A DNA stretch of 64,000 nt from Epiperipatus broadwayi (taxonomy: Eukaryota; Onychophora; Udeonychophora; Euonychophora; Peripatidae), in NCBI GenBank assembly GCA_028023455.1, contig JAQFVV010006221.1:7607011-7671010 (forward strand), in the 5' to 3' direction. Positions within the stretch are counted from its first letter, which is position 1, and every line of letters begins with the position of its first letter. This document shows, in pieces, positions 36,920-48,630 of the stretch. The position numbers and the translations under genes are program-made. The notes below the pieces were generated by a model. That model worked only from the letters and a program-made list of their open reading frames with translations. It did not search any database and was not told the DNA's origin.

Positions 36920-39520
36920 ACACTCGCATGCTGATGTCATAGAGAAAATGATATAGTTATAAAACTATCATTACATTCAATTAATCTTCTGAAAGTATGC
37001 AGCTGATAGTTGGATTGAACCTATTTGTAGTTTTTGCAAGTTTCACTTTATAGATATTTTTTTTTTTTTTTAGTAGAATGATATTTTTATATTTAATTCT
37101 ATTTAATTTGCATATCAAATTTCATTATGATTTGTTGTTAACATTTTAGGCATACCATCACACACACACATTCACTTTCTTTCAACACACGTTAAGTATT
37201 TGTAACTGATTCAATGTGAATAATTTAAGATATATATATACTGTGCCAATTAAAATTTGAAATAAATTTCATTATGTGGTGAAATGTCAATTGTAATTTT
37301 TTTTTGTTTGATTTTAATAGTGAATATATTAAACTGGGAGCATTGGAATATGTTACTATGACAACAATAATATTGAAGCAAGAAATGTTTATTATTATTT
37401 GTAATATAAAGTTTATAAATTGATTTTATTCATTTTTAAAATGCACACATGAGTAATAAAGTTTATAGTTTTGATAAAATTATTTTTGTTATGTAGTTTG
37501 GTTATAGCTTTCACAGATGGTAAATACACATGAATATTTAATGTCTTAAATATGTCTGTTATTTTATTTATATATGTAATATTATATTGGAAGGGTGTGA
37601 ATAAAATATCTAATTTAAATGTAGTATGGTATGAATGTAGTCTAAATGTTATTTGTATTTTTAAAAATGTAAATGCTTGTTATATAATAATTATGCAAAT
37701 ATTTTTTTATCTTATTATTATTGTGTAATAAGTTTTTATTTGTGGAATGGTGGATAAATTTGTAGGAATTAATGAAGAGCGTTACCATAGTCTTTCTGAT
37801 ATCAATCAAAATGATTATAAATAGAATTGAATTTAAACTCACTCTCTTACATCATGCCTTCAATAGAAGTAAACTCAAGTTCATTCATGTAATGTTTATT
37901 TGTATCGTAAAGATATTTGGACATTAATTATATAAGATAATGGGGTAAGAAAATTAATATTTGTCCACAAGACTGGACAGACTTATCGAGAATTTGGTAA
38001 GGAATGATAATTTATTAAAAGAATGAAAAGAAATTAATTGTGTTAAAAAACAACAACTGAATATTTCTTTGCTAAAAATGGATATTGCTTATGTTTCAAT
38101 AAGGAGATATAAATACTAATGCCATAAAAATATATACAAGGATTATTTTCATCTGCTTATATAGTTTTGTGGGATTGGTGAATTATTTTAATACAGGATA
38201 TAAATGGATTTATTTTGCATTGCATCATCATGGATGGACTGGCATTTTTTCTCATGATGAAATTAAAATGACTCTAGGTAATTAGCACCTATATTAATTC
38301 ATTGACTTACATAATACTCATTTTTATAATTTAATATTATAGCGTTATCAGAATATACAATTTGCTTTAAATTTTTTTCCTTTTGTGTTTTTTTTTTTTT
38401 TGGGGGGGGGGGGAACTTGTTGTAATGAGTGTATCAACTTGAATATCAGATAGTTTAGTTGTTGGTATTAATTTTTCCAGAGACAATGTATTTTTCTTCA
38501 TTAATTCTAAATATATTTATTGTTACATCGTTTATGTATTTCTGAAGATATGGTCTAGGGGTCACAGTTGTTTTGTGTTGATTGTGATATCTTGATGGTG
38601 GTCCAGGAGGATTAAAACTGTCTGTGTTTGATTCACCTGTATAAATCTGACTGACTACTACCATTAATTTCAGCTTGATGTTGAACTAGTATGTGAAGTT
38701 CATAAGCAATATTAAATATGATGCTATTAGAAGCACTAACACTACATTGATCAGAATTAAAAAGCAACATTCTAGAATTTATGACTTTACAACTTCAGGT
38801 ATTTTCATTTGATAACTCTTCTCTTTTTTAAAGCTAATTTTATTTCTGAAAATCATTCTTTATCAACCACTTGTGCAACCAGCATTCTTCTGGCAATATA
38901 CTTGTAGTCAAGTTATATTTTTAAAAATGGGCATTACTCTTTTTAAAAGAATAAAGTTTGCCCAATTGATTAATTATCAATAATCTTTTTTATAACCTAC
39001 TGTATAATAGATAGTTTTTTTAAAAGCTTCATTCACAAACTATAATATGCAGAAGGCTGTCATGCTATATGAATAAATAATTTCCCATGTGGATATAATT
39101 TCTCTTTGTGGTGCAATAATTCTTAGCTGCAGTTTGTTTATTATATGCATATGATATTGATTTAATGATGAATAAAATATGTTTATAAAATATTATAATA
39201 TGTATGTGTTTATTCTTGGTGTCAAATTGCTTAATAACAAATCGTGAATAATGAATGCTTTATCAATTTTGCTGAAAGTTAACTGGAGAACCTTCCTATT
39301 TATATTTCAGCACTTCTTCCAAAGAGATTCTGTAGAGTCAATAAATCTGCTTTTTATAAATCACTTAACATAAATACTCAGTAAGCATATTGTTTTTTAA
39401 CTGAAATGAAGATAAGCTTAAGTGCAGTAGGTTAAATGAATAATTAATGAATGTAACAAATTATTAAATGGTTTCTAGAATATAAAAAAAAATCATGTAC
39501 TAAAGTATAAGACATCATCA
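36920..39520. other. unassigned AT-rich DNA
   Basis: No supported gene. A T run followed by a G run lies at about 38388-38413. Confidence 0.5.
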
Positions 39521-39523
39521 GCA

Positions 39524-39880
39524 TCATCCACTATTATCATTACACTGCAGGATGAAGGTCTCTCCAAGTTCAATATCTCTTCTCTGACCTTTAGCTTCTC
39601 TTCTCCACATCACCCTTACACACTTTATTTCATTCATCCATCTCACATGTGGTCTCTTTCTGGATCTTTTACCATCTCTCAGAATCCAGTTTAAGATTTC
39701 AATTGTCCATCTATTATCATCTCTTCTAGCAATATGCCCAGCCCAACTCCACTTCAGTCTTTTAATTTTTTCAATGAGGTCGTATAAAACACACCTATTA
39801 GTAAAAGATAAATAATTTTTTAATGATCCACCACAGAGCAAAGATTGTCTCAACATCTCTGTATGGAAGTACACTAAAAA
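39524..39880 (-). pseudogene. LINE 3' end fragment (same family as 25.3-28.1 kb)
   Basis: An open frame of 116 codons on the minus strand with IKRLKWSWAGHIARRDDNRW and RKRPHVRWMNEIK, the C-terminal block of an animal endonuclease-RT LINE. It is followed by a GATGATGCTGATGATG tail (39515-39530 region), a tail type known for RTE-like elements. 5'-truncated; no target duplication identified. Confidence 0.8.
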
Positions 39881-40422
39881 TGAAAGTATTAATCATAAGT
39901 TTAATGTTCAGCAGTTTTTGATTAGTATTTATTCTTTAATTAAAAATAGTTAAATATCCATTTACTGATCAATATTAGATGGTTTACTTGATTAGTTTGA
40001 GACTGCAAAAATTTTAAAGTTTTAATTGAATATCATTTGAATATAGTTTGTGGAATGCTACCACCACTCTATTGTCACTCTTTGATCCATTGTTCCAATA
40101 CATTGTAAACATCAAATAGATGAATAAAAAAATATTAGATACAAAAATTCTACTCTATTTATCTTTTTTGCATATCAGTTCAACAAGAAAAAAATGTGTT
40201 GTAGTCAACTGGAATTCATGTGTTTCATTGTAAAACATAATGGTTGATTGCCTCATATAACAGCACACACAAAAAAATCATTATTGATCTAATTTAACTA
40301 TATGATTTATTGGATTGTTGCTAAAACAAATTAGAAATTTATAGTGAAATATTTGAGATATTTTTGTTTCAAAGAGAACAATTCATGATTAATAACATAT
40401 ATTCTAAGTGTAATAATAATAA

Positions 40423-40423
<1 letters not shown>

Positions 40424-40475
<52 letters not shown>

Positions 40476-40570
40476 ATAGTAGTAGTAGTAGCAGCAGCAG
40501 CAACAGCAGTAGCAGTAGTAGTAGTAGTAATAATAATAATAAGAGGAAGAAGAAGAGGAAGAAGAAGCAG
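40424..40570. repeat. AGT/AGC microsatellite with purine-rich flank
   Basis: Long run of AGT changing to AGC, AAT and AAGAGG-type repeats. Both strands are open (poly-Ser and poly-Leu) only because of the repeat; I do not regard either as a gene. Confidence 0.9.
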
Positions 40571-40599
40571 CAGCCGCCACTCATTCTAATTTCAAATAA

Positions 40600-41175
40600 A
40601 GAAAAAGAAGAAAGAAAAAACTACTCTAGAAATGAGTTCCACAATAACTATTTAAATCAATCTATGAATCACAAATATGTTCACATATAAATATGCTGAC
40701 CATTTTTCTGTCTATTTGATAACCCATGATGCTGTTCATTTAATTTCTTCCATAGAAAAAGTTTTCTTTTCAGAAGTCTTCAACATGATGTCTCTTCGTA
40801 GTATGCTATTCTCTACCATATCTTCGCAATGGAAACAAATAACATTGCACTTCTTTAGAGTGTCTTTGCGATAATCCTTATAATGTAGACAGGGTATACC
40901 ATCTCATAAAAACTATGCTCAAGTTTTTATAAAACAACATTTTAAGAATACTTCTATTGTTCATCCATTTTATATGTCCAATCCATTGAAAGTGATGATT
41001 TTATAATAGTAGATTCAATAATATCATATCCAGCAAGCAGAACAACATACTGATTGGTTTAATGATCTTGCTATTGTATTTTTAAAAATTTTACGGAGCA
41101 TCTTTAAATGAAACTTTTCTCATATCTTTATATTGCACTGATAGGGTGATCAAGTTTCTAAGTATATAGATATGT
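40600..41175 (-). pseudogene. LINE 3' part (same family as 13.4-15.9 kb)
   Basis: Aligns with 13385-13880: CTCTAGAAATGAGTT, CACAAATATGTTCAC, AATCCTTA(TA/CA)AT, TATATGTCCAATCCA and the ending CTTTATATTGC...AGGGTGA. Minus-strand coding is decayed. Confidence 0.7.
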
Positions 41176-41244
41176 ATAAATAATTATATGAATAACTGCC
41201 AGAAATCATGTGTGCATTCAAGCAGTCAAGTGACAGTTTAATCA

Positions 41245-42410
41245 CTTAGAGATGTGATGTGATGTATTATGGCTTCCGCTTAAATGAAGTCAAGAATATC
41301 TCAGCAATTATGCCCAGATAAACCTGTTAGCCACTTTATTTTACTTAGAGATAAAACTCTCCATACATTAGCCGGAGTAATCAATGGATGCAGGAAGGTT
41401 TGTGCATAAAATCCCTATTAAAATATTTTAAAAAAAAAAAAAATAAAAACCAAAAAATAAAAAAACCAAAAATTTATAAAAATAATTTTTAATTTTTTTA
41501 AAAAAAAAAAAAAAAATTCTTTAAAAAAAAAATTTTTATTTATTTTAAAAAAAAAATTCAATTTTTAAAAAATAAAAAATCTAAAAAAAAAAAAAAAATT
41601 ATTTATTTTAAAAAAAAAAATATATTTTAATTAATTATTAAAAAATTATTTTTATTAATAAAATTTAATATTTTTTTAAATAATTTTTTTATTTTTTTTT
41701 TTTAATATAAATTATTTAAAAATTTAATTAATATATAAAATATTTTATTTAAAAATAATAATATAAAAAAAAATAATATCTGTTATTTTTTTTTTTTTTT
41801 TTATCTGTTTGTTTGTTTTTTTCGTCCAATCAATATTTTTATTTAGGATGAGAGCTCACTAACAACCAATCACAACAAATGCTCTTTCTTTTATTTAGTA
41901 TAAAATTTTTTTTTTTTTTTTTTTTATTTTTTATAAAATAAATAATAAGAGGAGAGCCCCACATAACACAAAAAAAAAAATACACAAAACAAAAACCAAC
42001 CAATTTAATAAGAAAAAGAAGAGGGGGAGGAAGAAGGACGACAGTCGACAAGAAGCCCCCGCAGGGGCAGGGAAAGGGTTAAGTGCCTACTCATCCAATA
42101 TCCCCTGACTAGTTTGTAGCTTGTGGCTTTCATCAGTGAGGAGGCTTGGCTCTGAGAGCACTACACCTAGATCTTAGAATCAAATGCAACTCTTCATCAG
42201 CTACTTTTATTTTATTAGCTAACTACAAAGCTAGAAACTAGTCTGAGGATATTGGATGAGTAGGCACTAGGTAGGGATTTTATGTATGAACCTTCCTATA
42301 TCCATTGATTACTCTGGTTTGCACTGAGTGGCACTAATATATGGAGAGTTTTGCTTCTGTGTAAACAGCTTCTGTAAGCATAAACAATGGAAGTCATGTG
42401 ATGTCTAGTG
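41245..42410 (-). mobile_element. hammerhead-head/LINE chimera, short form, 13-bp target duplication
   Basis: GACAGTTTAATCA flanks it at 41232-41244 and 42411-42423. On the minus strand it starts with the family tail in inverted form, runs through an inverted and a direct copy of the hammerhead repeat, then joins the LINE 3' end (AAAGTGGCTAACAGG, TTCTTGACTTC) and finishes in a CATCACATCACATC tail at 41251-41264. This is the same order as the long copy at 46258-48615, but with nearly the whole ORF missing. A low-complexity block (about 41408-42080) interrupts one arm. Confidence 0.75.
41405..41781. repeat. G-free A/T low-complexity tract
   Basis: 377 bases without any G on the plus strand and with very few C. 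It is made of A and T runs. It lies inside the hammerhead-family repeat. It could be an expanded A/T tract or an assembly artefact. Confidence 0.8.
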
Positions 42411-42596
42411 GACAGTTTAATCATAGTAGTTCCATTCAATTGACTGTACTAAAATTTATATAAAATAAAAATTCATATAACATTACAATACTATCCAAAA
42501 AAACAACAAACAAACTTTATTAAAATTCTTCCACAACCTCATCTATTAACAGACCTTTTTAAGTAAAATTCAACTAAGATCCCACTTATATATATT

Positions 42597-42855
42597 AAAC
42601 AAAATAATCTTTCCATCACTCACTGCAAAACCCAACTTCTTTTAATATCAAAGGATATCTTCATGGAATTGATCACCTCAGATTCCAAATACTTTATCAT
42701 CAAAGTTTCTTTTACTTTTCTTTTCAATTCACTTTTTTCATAAAAGAAACTTTGATGATAAAGTATTTTGAATCTGAGGCCATTAATCTTTATGAAGACA
42801 TCCTTTAATGTCAAGTTGGGTTTTGAAATGAATGATGGGAAGGCTATTTTGTTTG
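42597..42855. mobile_element. short foldback (MITE-like)
   Basis: Arms of about 115 bp pair ACAAAATAATCTTTCCATCA with the inverted form near 42830-42855, and AACTTTGATGATAAAGTATTT with its inverse at about 42680-42705. The loop is about 25 bp. No ORF. Superfamily unknown. Confidence 0.7.
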
Positions 42856-42869
42856 ATATATAGTATAGC

Positions 42870-43269
42870 CACTAAACATCACATGATCACTATCTCATAC
42901 TAGCACATAATTGTTATTAAACAATTCAAAACAAAGTAAAACTCTCCATATAGTAGTGCCATCTTGTGCTAACAAGAGCAATCAATGGATGCCAGAAGGC
43001 TTGTGCATAAAATCCCTATCTGGTGCCTACTCATCCAATATCCCCAGACTAGTTTCTGGCTTGTGGCCTTCATCAGTGAGGTGCAGTGCTCCCAGATCCA
43101 AAGCTCCTCACTGATGAAGGCCACAAGCCAAAAACTAGTCTGGGGATATTGGATGAGTAGGCACCAGATAGGGATTTTATGCACAAGCCTTCTGGCATCC
43201 ATTGATTGCTCTTGTTAGCACAAGATGGCACTACTATATGGAGAGGTTTGCTTTGGTTTGAATTGTTTA
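42870..43269. mobile_element. hammerhead-family head-only palindrome, 14-bp target duplication
   Basis: ATATATAGTATAGC flanks it at 42856-42869 and 43270-43283. It starts with CACTAAACATCACATGATC, the inverted family tail, as in the LINE chimeras. Two nearly identical arms (about 42925-43085 and 43095-43265) form a hairpin with a loop of about 15 bp around CAGTGCTCCCAG. The two overlapping ORFs on opposite strands encode almost the same peptide only because of the palindrome. The minus-strand arm has an intact hammerhead; the plus-strand arm has its GAAA mutated to AAAA. Confidence 0.8.
43041..43081 (-). ncRNA. hammerhead ribozyme (type I), second intact copy
   Basis: On the minus strand: stem I CCTCA (43081-43077) with TGGGG (43046-43042), core CTGATGA (43076-43070), stem II GGC/GCC (43068-43066 and 43060-43058) around CACAA, GAAA (43056-43053), ACTAGT stem III (43053-43048) and C43047 as the cleavage nucleotide. 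Compared with 669-710, stem II has changed A-U to G-C on both sides, which supports selection on pairing. Confidence 0.75.
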
Positions 43270-43284
43270 ATATATAGTATAGCG

Positions 43285-43773
43285 CAGTGGTCTTCAACCA
43301 CCGGTCCGCGGCCTGATACCGGTCCGTAGAAGTTTTTTGCTGGTCCGTGCTAGACTGGCAAGAAAGTTTTTAATAACAAACTAATAAGATTTTAAACTTT
43401 TAATTAATATAAACAATTTTTATTTATTTTTTCATCGCACTTTTACCTGATTAAAAAAAAAGAAACAGAACAAAATCTAATCAATCATATATAAATTAAT
43501 TTGTTTTTCTAGTTATCACAAATAAACGTTTATGGGGGAGGGGGGAAAGAATTAAATTTTTATTACTTTTCTAAAACAATTCAAAATTAAAAAAAAAAAG
43601 TTTTTTATTATACAAACTCCATATATATATAACTTCATCTAAGGCTAAGCTGTTTACATCTTTAAGTATAGACTTCTGCTAGTCCATGAAACCTTATCCT
43701 TATTTTTGCTGGTCCGCGAAACCTAATCCTTATTTTTACTGGTCCGCAAGTGTGAAAAGGTTGAAGACCACTG
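43285..43773. mobile_element. non-autonomous hAT element (MITE)
   Basis: Terminal inverted repeats of 15 bp (CAGTGGTCTTCAACC and its inverse) with the 8-bp target duplication GTATAGCG at 43277-43284 and 43774-43781. Both are hallmarks of hAT transposons. The 489-bp body has repeated CTGGTCCG(C/T) motifs near both ends and no transposase. It inserted at the edge of the 14-bp duplication of the neighbouring palindrome, so it is younger than that insertion. Confidence 0.9.
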
Positions 43774-43789
43774 GTATAGCGGTAGCGTA

Positions 43790-46240
43790 TATGAATTTTT
43801 ACTTTATTTAAGATTACTAGTATAGCTTTAGGCAGTATTTAATTTAAAATTTATATATATTGCTTTTCTCAATTGAAATCTATCCTGGAATTTTTAATTT
43901 TTGAGTTAAACAGTCTATTATTTCACAAAACTCTAGGGATCAATGTATATGTTTTCAGTTAATTTACATATTGTATACCTTAAAAAAAAAAGATTATAAA
44001 GCTAAATTTTTAAATATTAAGCATTATAAGCTAATTATTTTTAATTTGTCGTTCAATCTGCACGAGCTTCATTTTATGTTCATTTGTTGAATGATCTGAT
44101 GAGAAGCAGGTTTTATGATTCTCTAATGTCTTTTGGCACAAGTCACCATAAAAAAAAAATATGATCATCATCAGTGCTAATTTGCCAATGGTTTTCACTA
44201 ACTCACCAAACGAGATTTTCAACTTATTATTCTAGATTTCAAATTTTCACGTGACCTTCAAAACTCTTACTCATTCGATTATTTTTTAAATTTTTATGGC
44301 AGTTTAAAACAAAAACAATAATCATTTAAATTATAGTTTGTAAAAAAAAAAAAACTTAGAAATATTTTATTAAGATAATAAATGCTTTTATTTTAAATTT
44401 GCAAGAGGATTATTTATACAGTAACGAACAGCAAAGTTTAATTATTATTTTTTCTTAGTCTGTGCATAACCTCATTAAGAATGTCTTAATATTGAGTCAG
44501 AACGTGATCTTACATCAAATTGCATTCAAAAGTATTGATTATTCATACCGCTATCAATAAATCAATCGTCTTTTGGAGCTGGAATGAAATGTTTATTTTG
44601 TAATAATTCTTTCTATAACAAGCATCATTGGATTTTTTTATCTCAAGAAAAAAAAATCCTTATGATTTTATTAATTACATGAAAACTATTGAACTTTTTT
44701 ATAATTAACTGTCGTGAATCGCAATGAATTATTAATTTTTGAAAAGAAAGAAAAAATATATTCTTGAAGAAAATTTTAAAAAAAAAAATTAAAATGTTCC
44801 GATTGTTAAGGAAAAACGGTTGATTAAAATCTTTAGCGACACATTGATTTTATTTTTTAATGGATTATTATAATTCATTCTATTTTTAAACTATGGATTT
44901 AATATTCAGTTTTAAAACTGTTGATATGAGCTTAGATTATAAAAATATACGTAATGCTCTATTCTTATTTATATTTGTTGATGTAAACTTTTGACTTGTA
45001 TTGTATTTCAAAATGGGATTGGCGGGTGGGTGAAATATTAGCTACGCCTCTAAATTAAAGTACTGGGTTCAAATTTATTTTCTTTACGAGCTTTTGATGT
45101 TCATCCCTGATTTTCTGGTTTAAATTAAAGTTAACGATATGTATATATAATTAAATGATGTTTATTGCATCTATAAAATTTAAAAGGTTTGCGATCTTAG
45201 TTCAGATCTTATAATCTTTGAAATTGCATTTTGAATAGAATATGGTAAATGATGAAAACCAAATGCCAATAAAATAAATATTATAGTGGGCAAATATTTT
45301 AGAAAAACGAATCTTGTAGTCTTATTACTTATCTCTTCAAAAGCAGCTTTAATAATGTAAAGCTACTTCTAAAAGATCTACAATTATTCCAATATTACGA
45401 GACTGCCAATCTTACGTATCAAGATTTTATAAATGAACAGAAACAAAATAAAATCAATTAAAGCAGAAATGCAGGCTTTTTTTTTTTTTAAAAGCCAAAC
45501 TTGAAGAACGTATTGACTTAACTGACTTCCTGAAATTAATTTGATCAGATAAAAAAAGATATTAGGTCTGTGTGAAAAATATACTGAAAGCAAAAGACTA
45601 GAATAAATTCAATGATATGTCGGTAGTCTCTGATCTGACTAATATCCCTATATATGAAATATTTAAAGATAATGGAGACTTTCTAGAAATAAATATTAAA
45701 AAATAAATTATTAAAATACATCGGTAAAAATATATATATATTATGACTATAGAAGAAGATTCTATTTTTGATAAAATATGGGAATAAAACAAAACAAAAG
45801 CGCCGCGAAAAAAACAAATGATTTTGAGTGAATATATATATATTGTTTGTTTCAAATTGGCAGGAAGTAACTAACATTCAATAAGTTAGAAGCTAACACA
45901 TGTCTGTGACATTTTTTTTTGTTGACTGAAATGAGGTCGTGTGACAAAGTTTAAAAAAAAAAAAGAAATATAATTAGCTAGTCTATTAACCAAGGATTTT
46001 TTTTATATTTTTAAAACTTTTTGGAAACGTGCAAAAAGCTATTGTTATCGATCATTTTGTAAATTATATTTATGATATTTGCTGTATTATAAATTAAAAT
46101 AGAATTTTTTTAAATATTTATCACTTAATTTATTTTTTAAAAAAAAAATCCATTATAATGACATTCACGTTGACATAAACAATAAAATATTTTTAATTAT
46201 AAAATAACATTTTTGATAATTTAAAAAAAAAACAAACATT
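43790..46240. other. unassigned AT-rich DNA
   Basis: No supported gene. ORFs here are short and AT-rich. Confidence 0.5.
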
Positions 46241-46257
46241 ACAAAATAAGAACAATA

Positions 46258-48615
46258 TTATAGCATCACATGATCACCTTTTTCTTTATGCCTACACAAG
46301 CTGTTAAAACACGTAGCAACATTTTTTTTTTCACACAATAGTGTGACCTAGAATAAGCTGTAGTAATCAATACATGATGATTATTTTGGATTGATAACAT
46401 TAGTGTATGTTCAGTTTGGGCTTATAGTTAAATATATATATAACATGGGAGCTGGAGAGGGGGTCTATTATATCCAAAGATCGAAGTGCACTGGTTCCAG
46501 ATCAAAAGCTCCTTACTGATAAATGCCGTAAGTTAGATTCTAGGCTGGGAATATTGGATTGAAAAGCACTGAATAAGGATTATGATACATGCAACCTTCT
46601 AACATCTATTAATTACTAGAGCCTGCACTCGATGGCTCTACTGTGGGGGGGATTAGCACAGAAGAAAGTTTTTCCGGGTAGTTGGAGTAATACAAGAATA
46701 AGATTATTATTTAAAGGAAAGGGTAAGTATCATAGAAAGTTAAATAATTATAGACCAGAAAGCGGTAACATCAGTTTTATATAAAGTTTTCTCGTATATG
46801 GCAGCTGGAAGAGTTGTAATATGGATGGAAGAGAATAATGTAGTGGAGGAAATGCAAGGAGGTTTTAGGTCAGATAGGTGTATAGGAGATAGTTTGTTTG
46901 TAGTTACACAACTTATGGAGATGAGTAGGAATTCAGGTAGATCGTTATATATGAGTTTTATAGATATAGAGAAAGCATATGATAGAGTAAATAGAAATAG
47001 ATTATGGGTAAGGTTAGCAAATTTGGGAATGGATGAAGCTTTAGTAAATATTATTAAGAAATTATATGAAAATAATTATTATACTTACCAATTAGGGGAT
47101 ATAGAATCAGTTAAAGTTAAAAATGGGGTGGGATTAAGGCAAGGATGCCCTATGTCACCTATTTTGTTTTTGTTGTATTTGAGTGAAATGGAGAAAGCAA
47201 TAGAAAGACTAGGAAGAGGGATAGAGATACCGTTAATAGGTGGCAAGGGAGTATATACTTTGTCAGGTCTTTTTTTGTGGATGATATCTTTTTGTGTGCA
47301 GAAAGAAGAGAAGATATGGAAATTATGTTGAGGACATGTGCAAGGGTGGGTAAAGAGATGGGGATTAAATTTAGTGAAGAAAAATCAAATATAATGACGG
47401 TTAATACTGGGGAAAGAGAAGATATATAATTTTCATTGGGGGATATAAAGTTAAGTGTGGTGGATAGATATAGGTATTTGGGAATCATCTTATGTAATCA
47501 GGAAAATTGCTTGGATGAATGGGAGAAAAAATTGGTAAATGAAGCAAAGAAAAGAAAGGGTTTGGTAAAGAAATTAACAGTATTTTCATATAATAAATAT
47601 GTAGCTAGAATTATATGGAAGGGAGTTGCAGTAGCAGGATTAACATATGGTAATGATGCATTATGTGTTAGTAAAAGGGTTTTAGATTATTTAGAGAAAG
47701 TACAAAGGGAAGTAGGAAGACATGCATTAGATGCAGAGATGTGGACAGCAAAGGAGGCAATTCAAGAAGAAATGGGATGGTAAAGTTTTGTATGAGAGAT
47801 GCAAAAAGTAAAATGAAAATGTTTGGTAGGTTGCAGTTTATGGATAGTAAAAGAATAGCTAAAATAGTGTTTAATTGGGTTATGAGTAAAGGGCCGGTAA
47901 CAAGATGGGTGAGAAAGATAATGCGGTATGCAAAAGATTTGGATAAAGAATTTATATCAGTATACTTGTATAAAAGGTGGGATGATTGTGTTAGGAGGAT
48001 TGTTGAGTGTTATAGTAATAAGGAATGGGATAAAAGAATAGAAGCATTAATAAAAAATAGGGAGTTGGAAAGATGGAGAACTAGTATGGAGGGTAAGAAG
48101 AGTTTAAATATATATAGATGCAAATGGAACATTGGATGCGAGTTAATTTATGATAATAGTAAGGAAAGTAGTTTATTGTTTAAGGCTCAAACGGGATCTT
48201 TAGCAACAAGAGAATATATATGTAAATGGAAAACTATGGGTGATTTAGTGTGCAAATTGTGTAAGGAAGGTATAGAAAATATTAGGCATCTGTTGATTGA
48301 ATGTAAATGCTTGAAAGCAGAAAGGGTACAGATAATGAAGTTATGGGAGAATAGATATGACCGAAGTGATTATACAGAAAGTGAGTTATTGGTTTTTATG
48401 CTGGGATTGCGAAAAGATAAGGGGGATTTAGATATAAAGGCCATAGAGTTGACAAAGATTATGTTGTGGAAATGGGACGGGGCAGAATATGAAAAGATTT
48501 AGAGTGGAAAATGGAAAATAAAGTGGCTAACAGGTTTATCTAGGTATAATTGCTAAGATATTCTTGACTTCGTTTAAGGAGAAGCCAAACTGCATCACAT
48601 CACATCAGCTATTGT
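46258..48615 (+). mobile_element. hammerhead-head LINE, longest copy, 15-bp target duplication
   Basis: AAAATAAGAACAATA flanks it at 46243-46257 and 48616-48630. The 5' part (46258-46650) is a degenerate foldback of the hammerhead-family repeat: inverted tail (GCATCACATGATCACC), then inverted and direct copies. The RT ORF follows and a CATCACATCACATC tail ends it (48595-48608). Because one target duplication encloses head and LINE, they inserted as one RNA. Its own ribozyme is decayed (CTGATAA, no GAAA). Confidence 0.85.
46655..48502 (+). pseudogene. LINE reverse transcriptase (ORF2), 5'-truncated, few frameshifts
   Basis: The reading starts within RT at PGSWSNTRIRLLFKGKGK and a NYRP block (46660-46760). 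Then come GGFRSDRC, SFIDIEKAYDRVN (the first catalytic Asp) and LRQGCPMSPILF. After a frameshift at a T run (about 47271) comes FVDDI with the catalytic Asp pair. Two further shifts (about 47425 and 47765) lead through RYRYLGI, then LTYGNDALC, then the C-terminal KEGIENIRHLLIEC zinc-binding block, to the stop at 48502. The endonuclease is absent. The clade is not certain; it resembles I/Jockey-like LINEs of invertebrates. It would copy its own RNA at a nicked target. Confidence 0.85.
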
Positions 48616-48630
48616 AAAATAAGAACAATA

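Noticed and set aside
40364-40690. 108-codon serine-rich ORF and its leucine-rich antisense
   Set aside because: Both are translations of an AGT/AGC microsatellite.
42969-43218. Two ORFs on opposite strands encoding nearly the same 77-residue peptide
   Set aside because: They are mirror images produced by the palindrome at 42870-43269 and include the ribozyme sequence; no coding signal.
47159-47488. 109-codon minus-strand ORF
   Set aside because: Antisense shadow of the LINE RT at 46655-48502.
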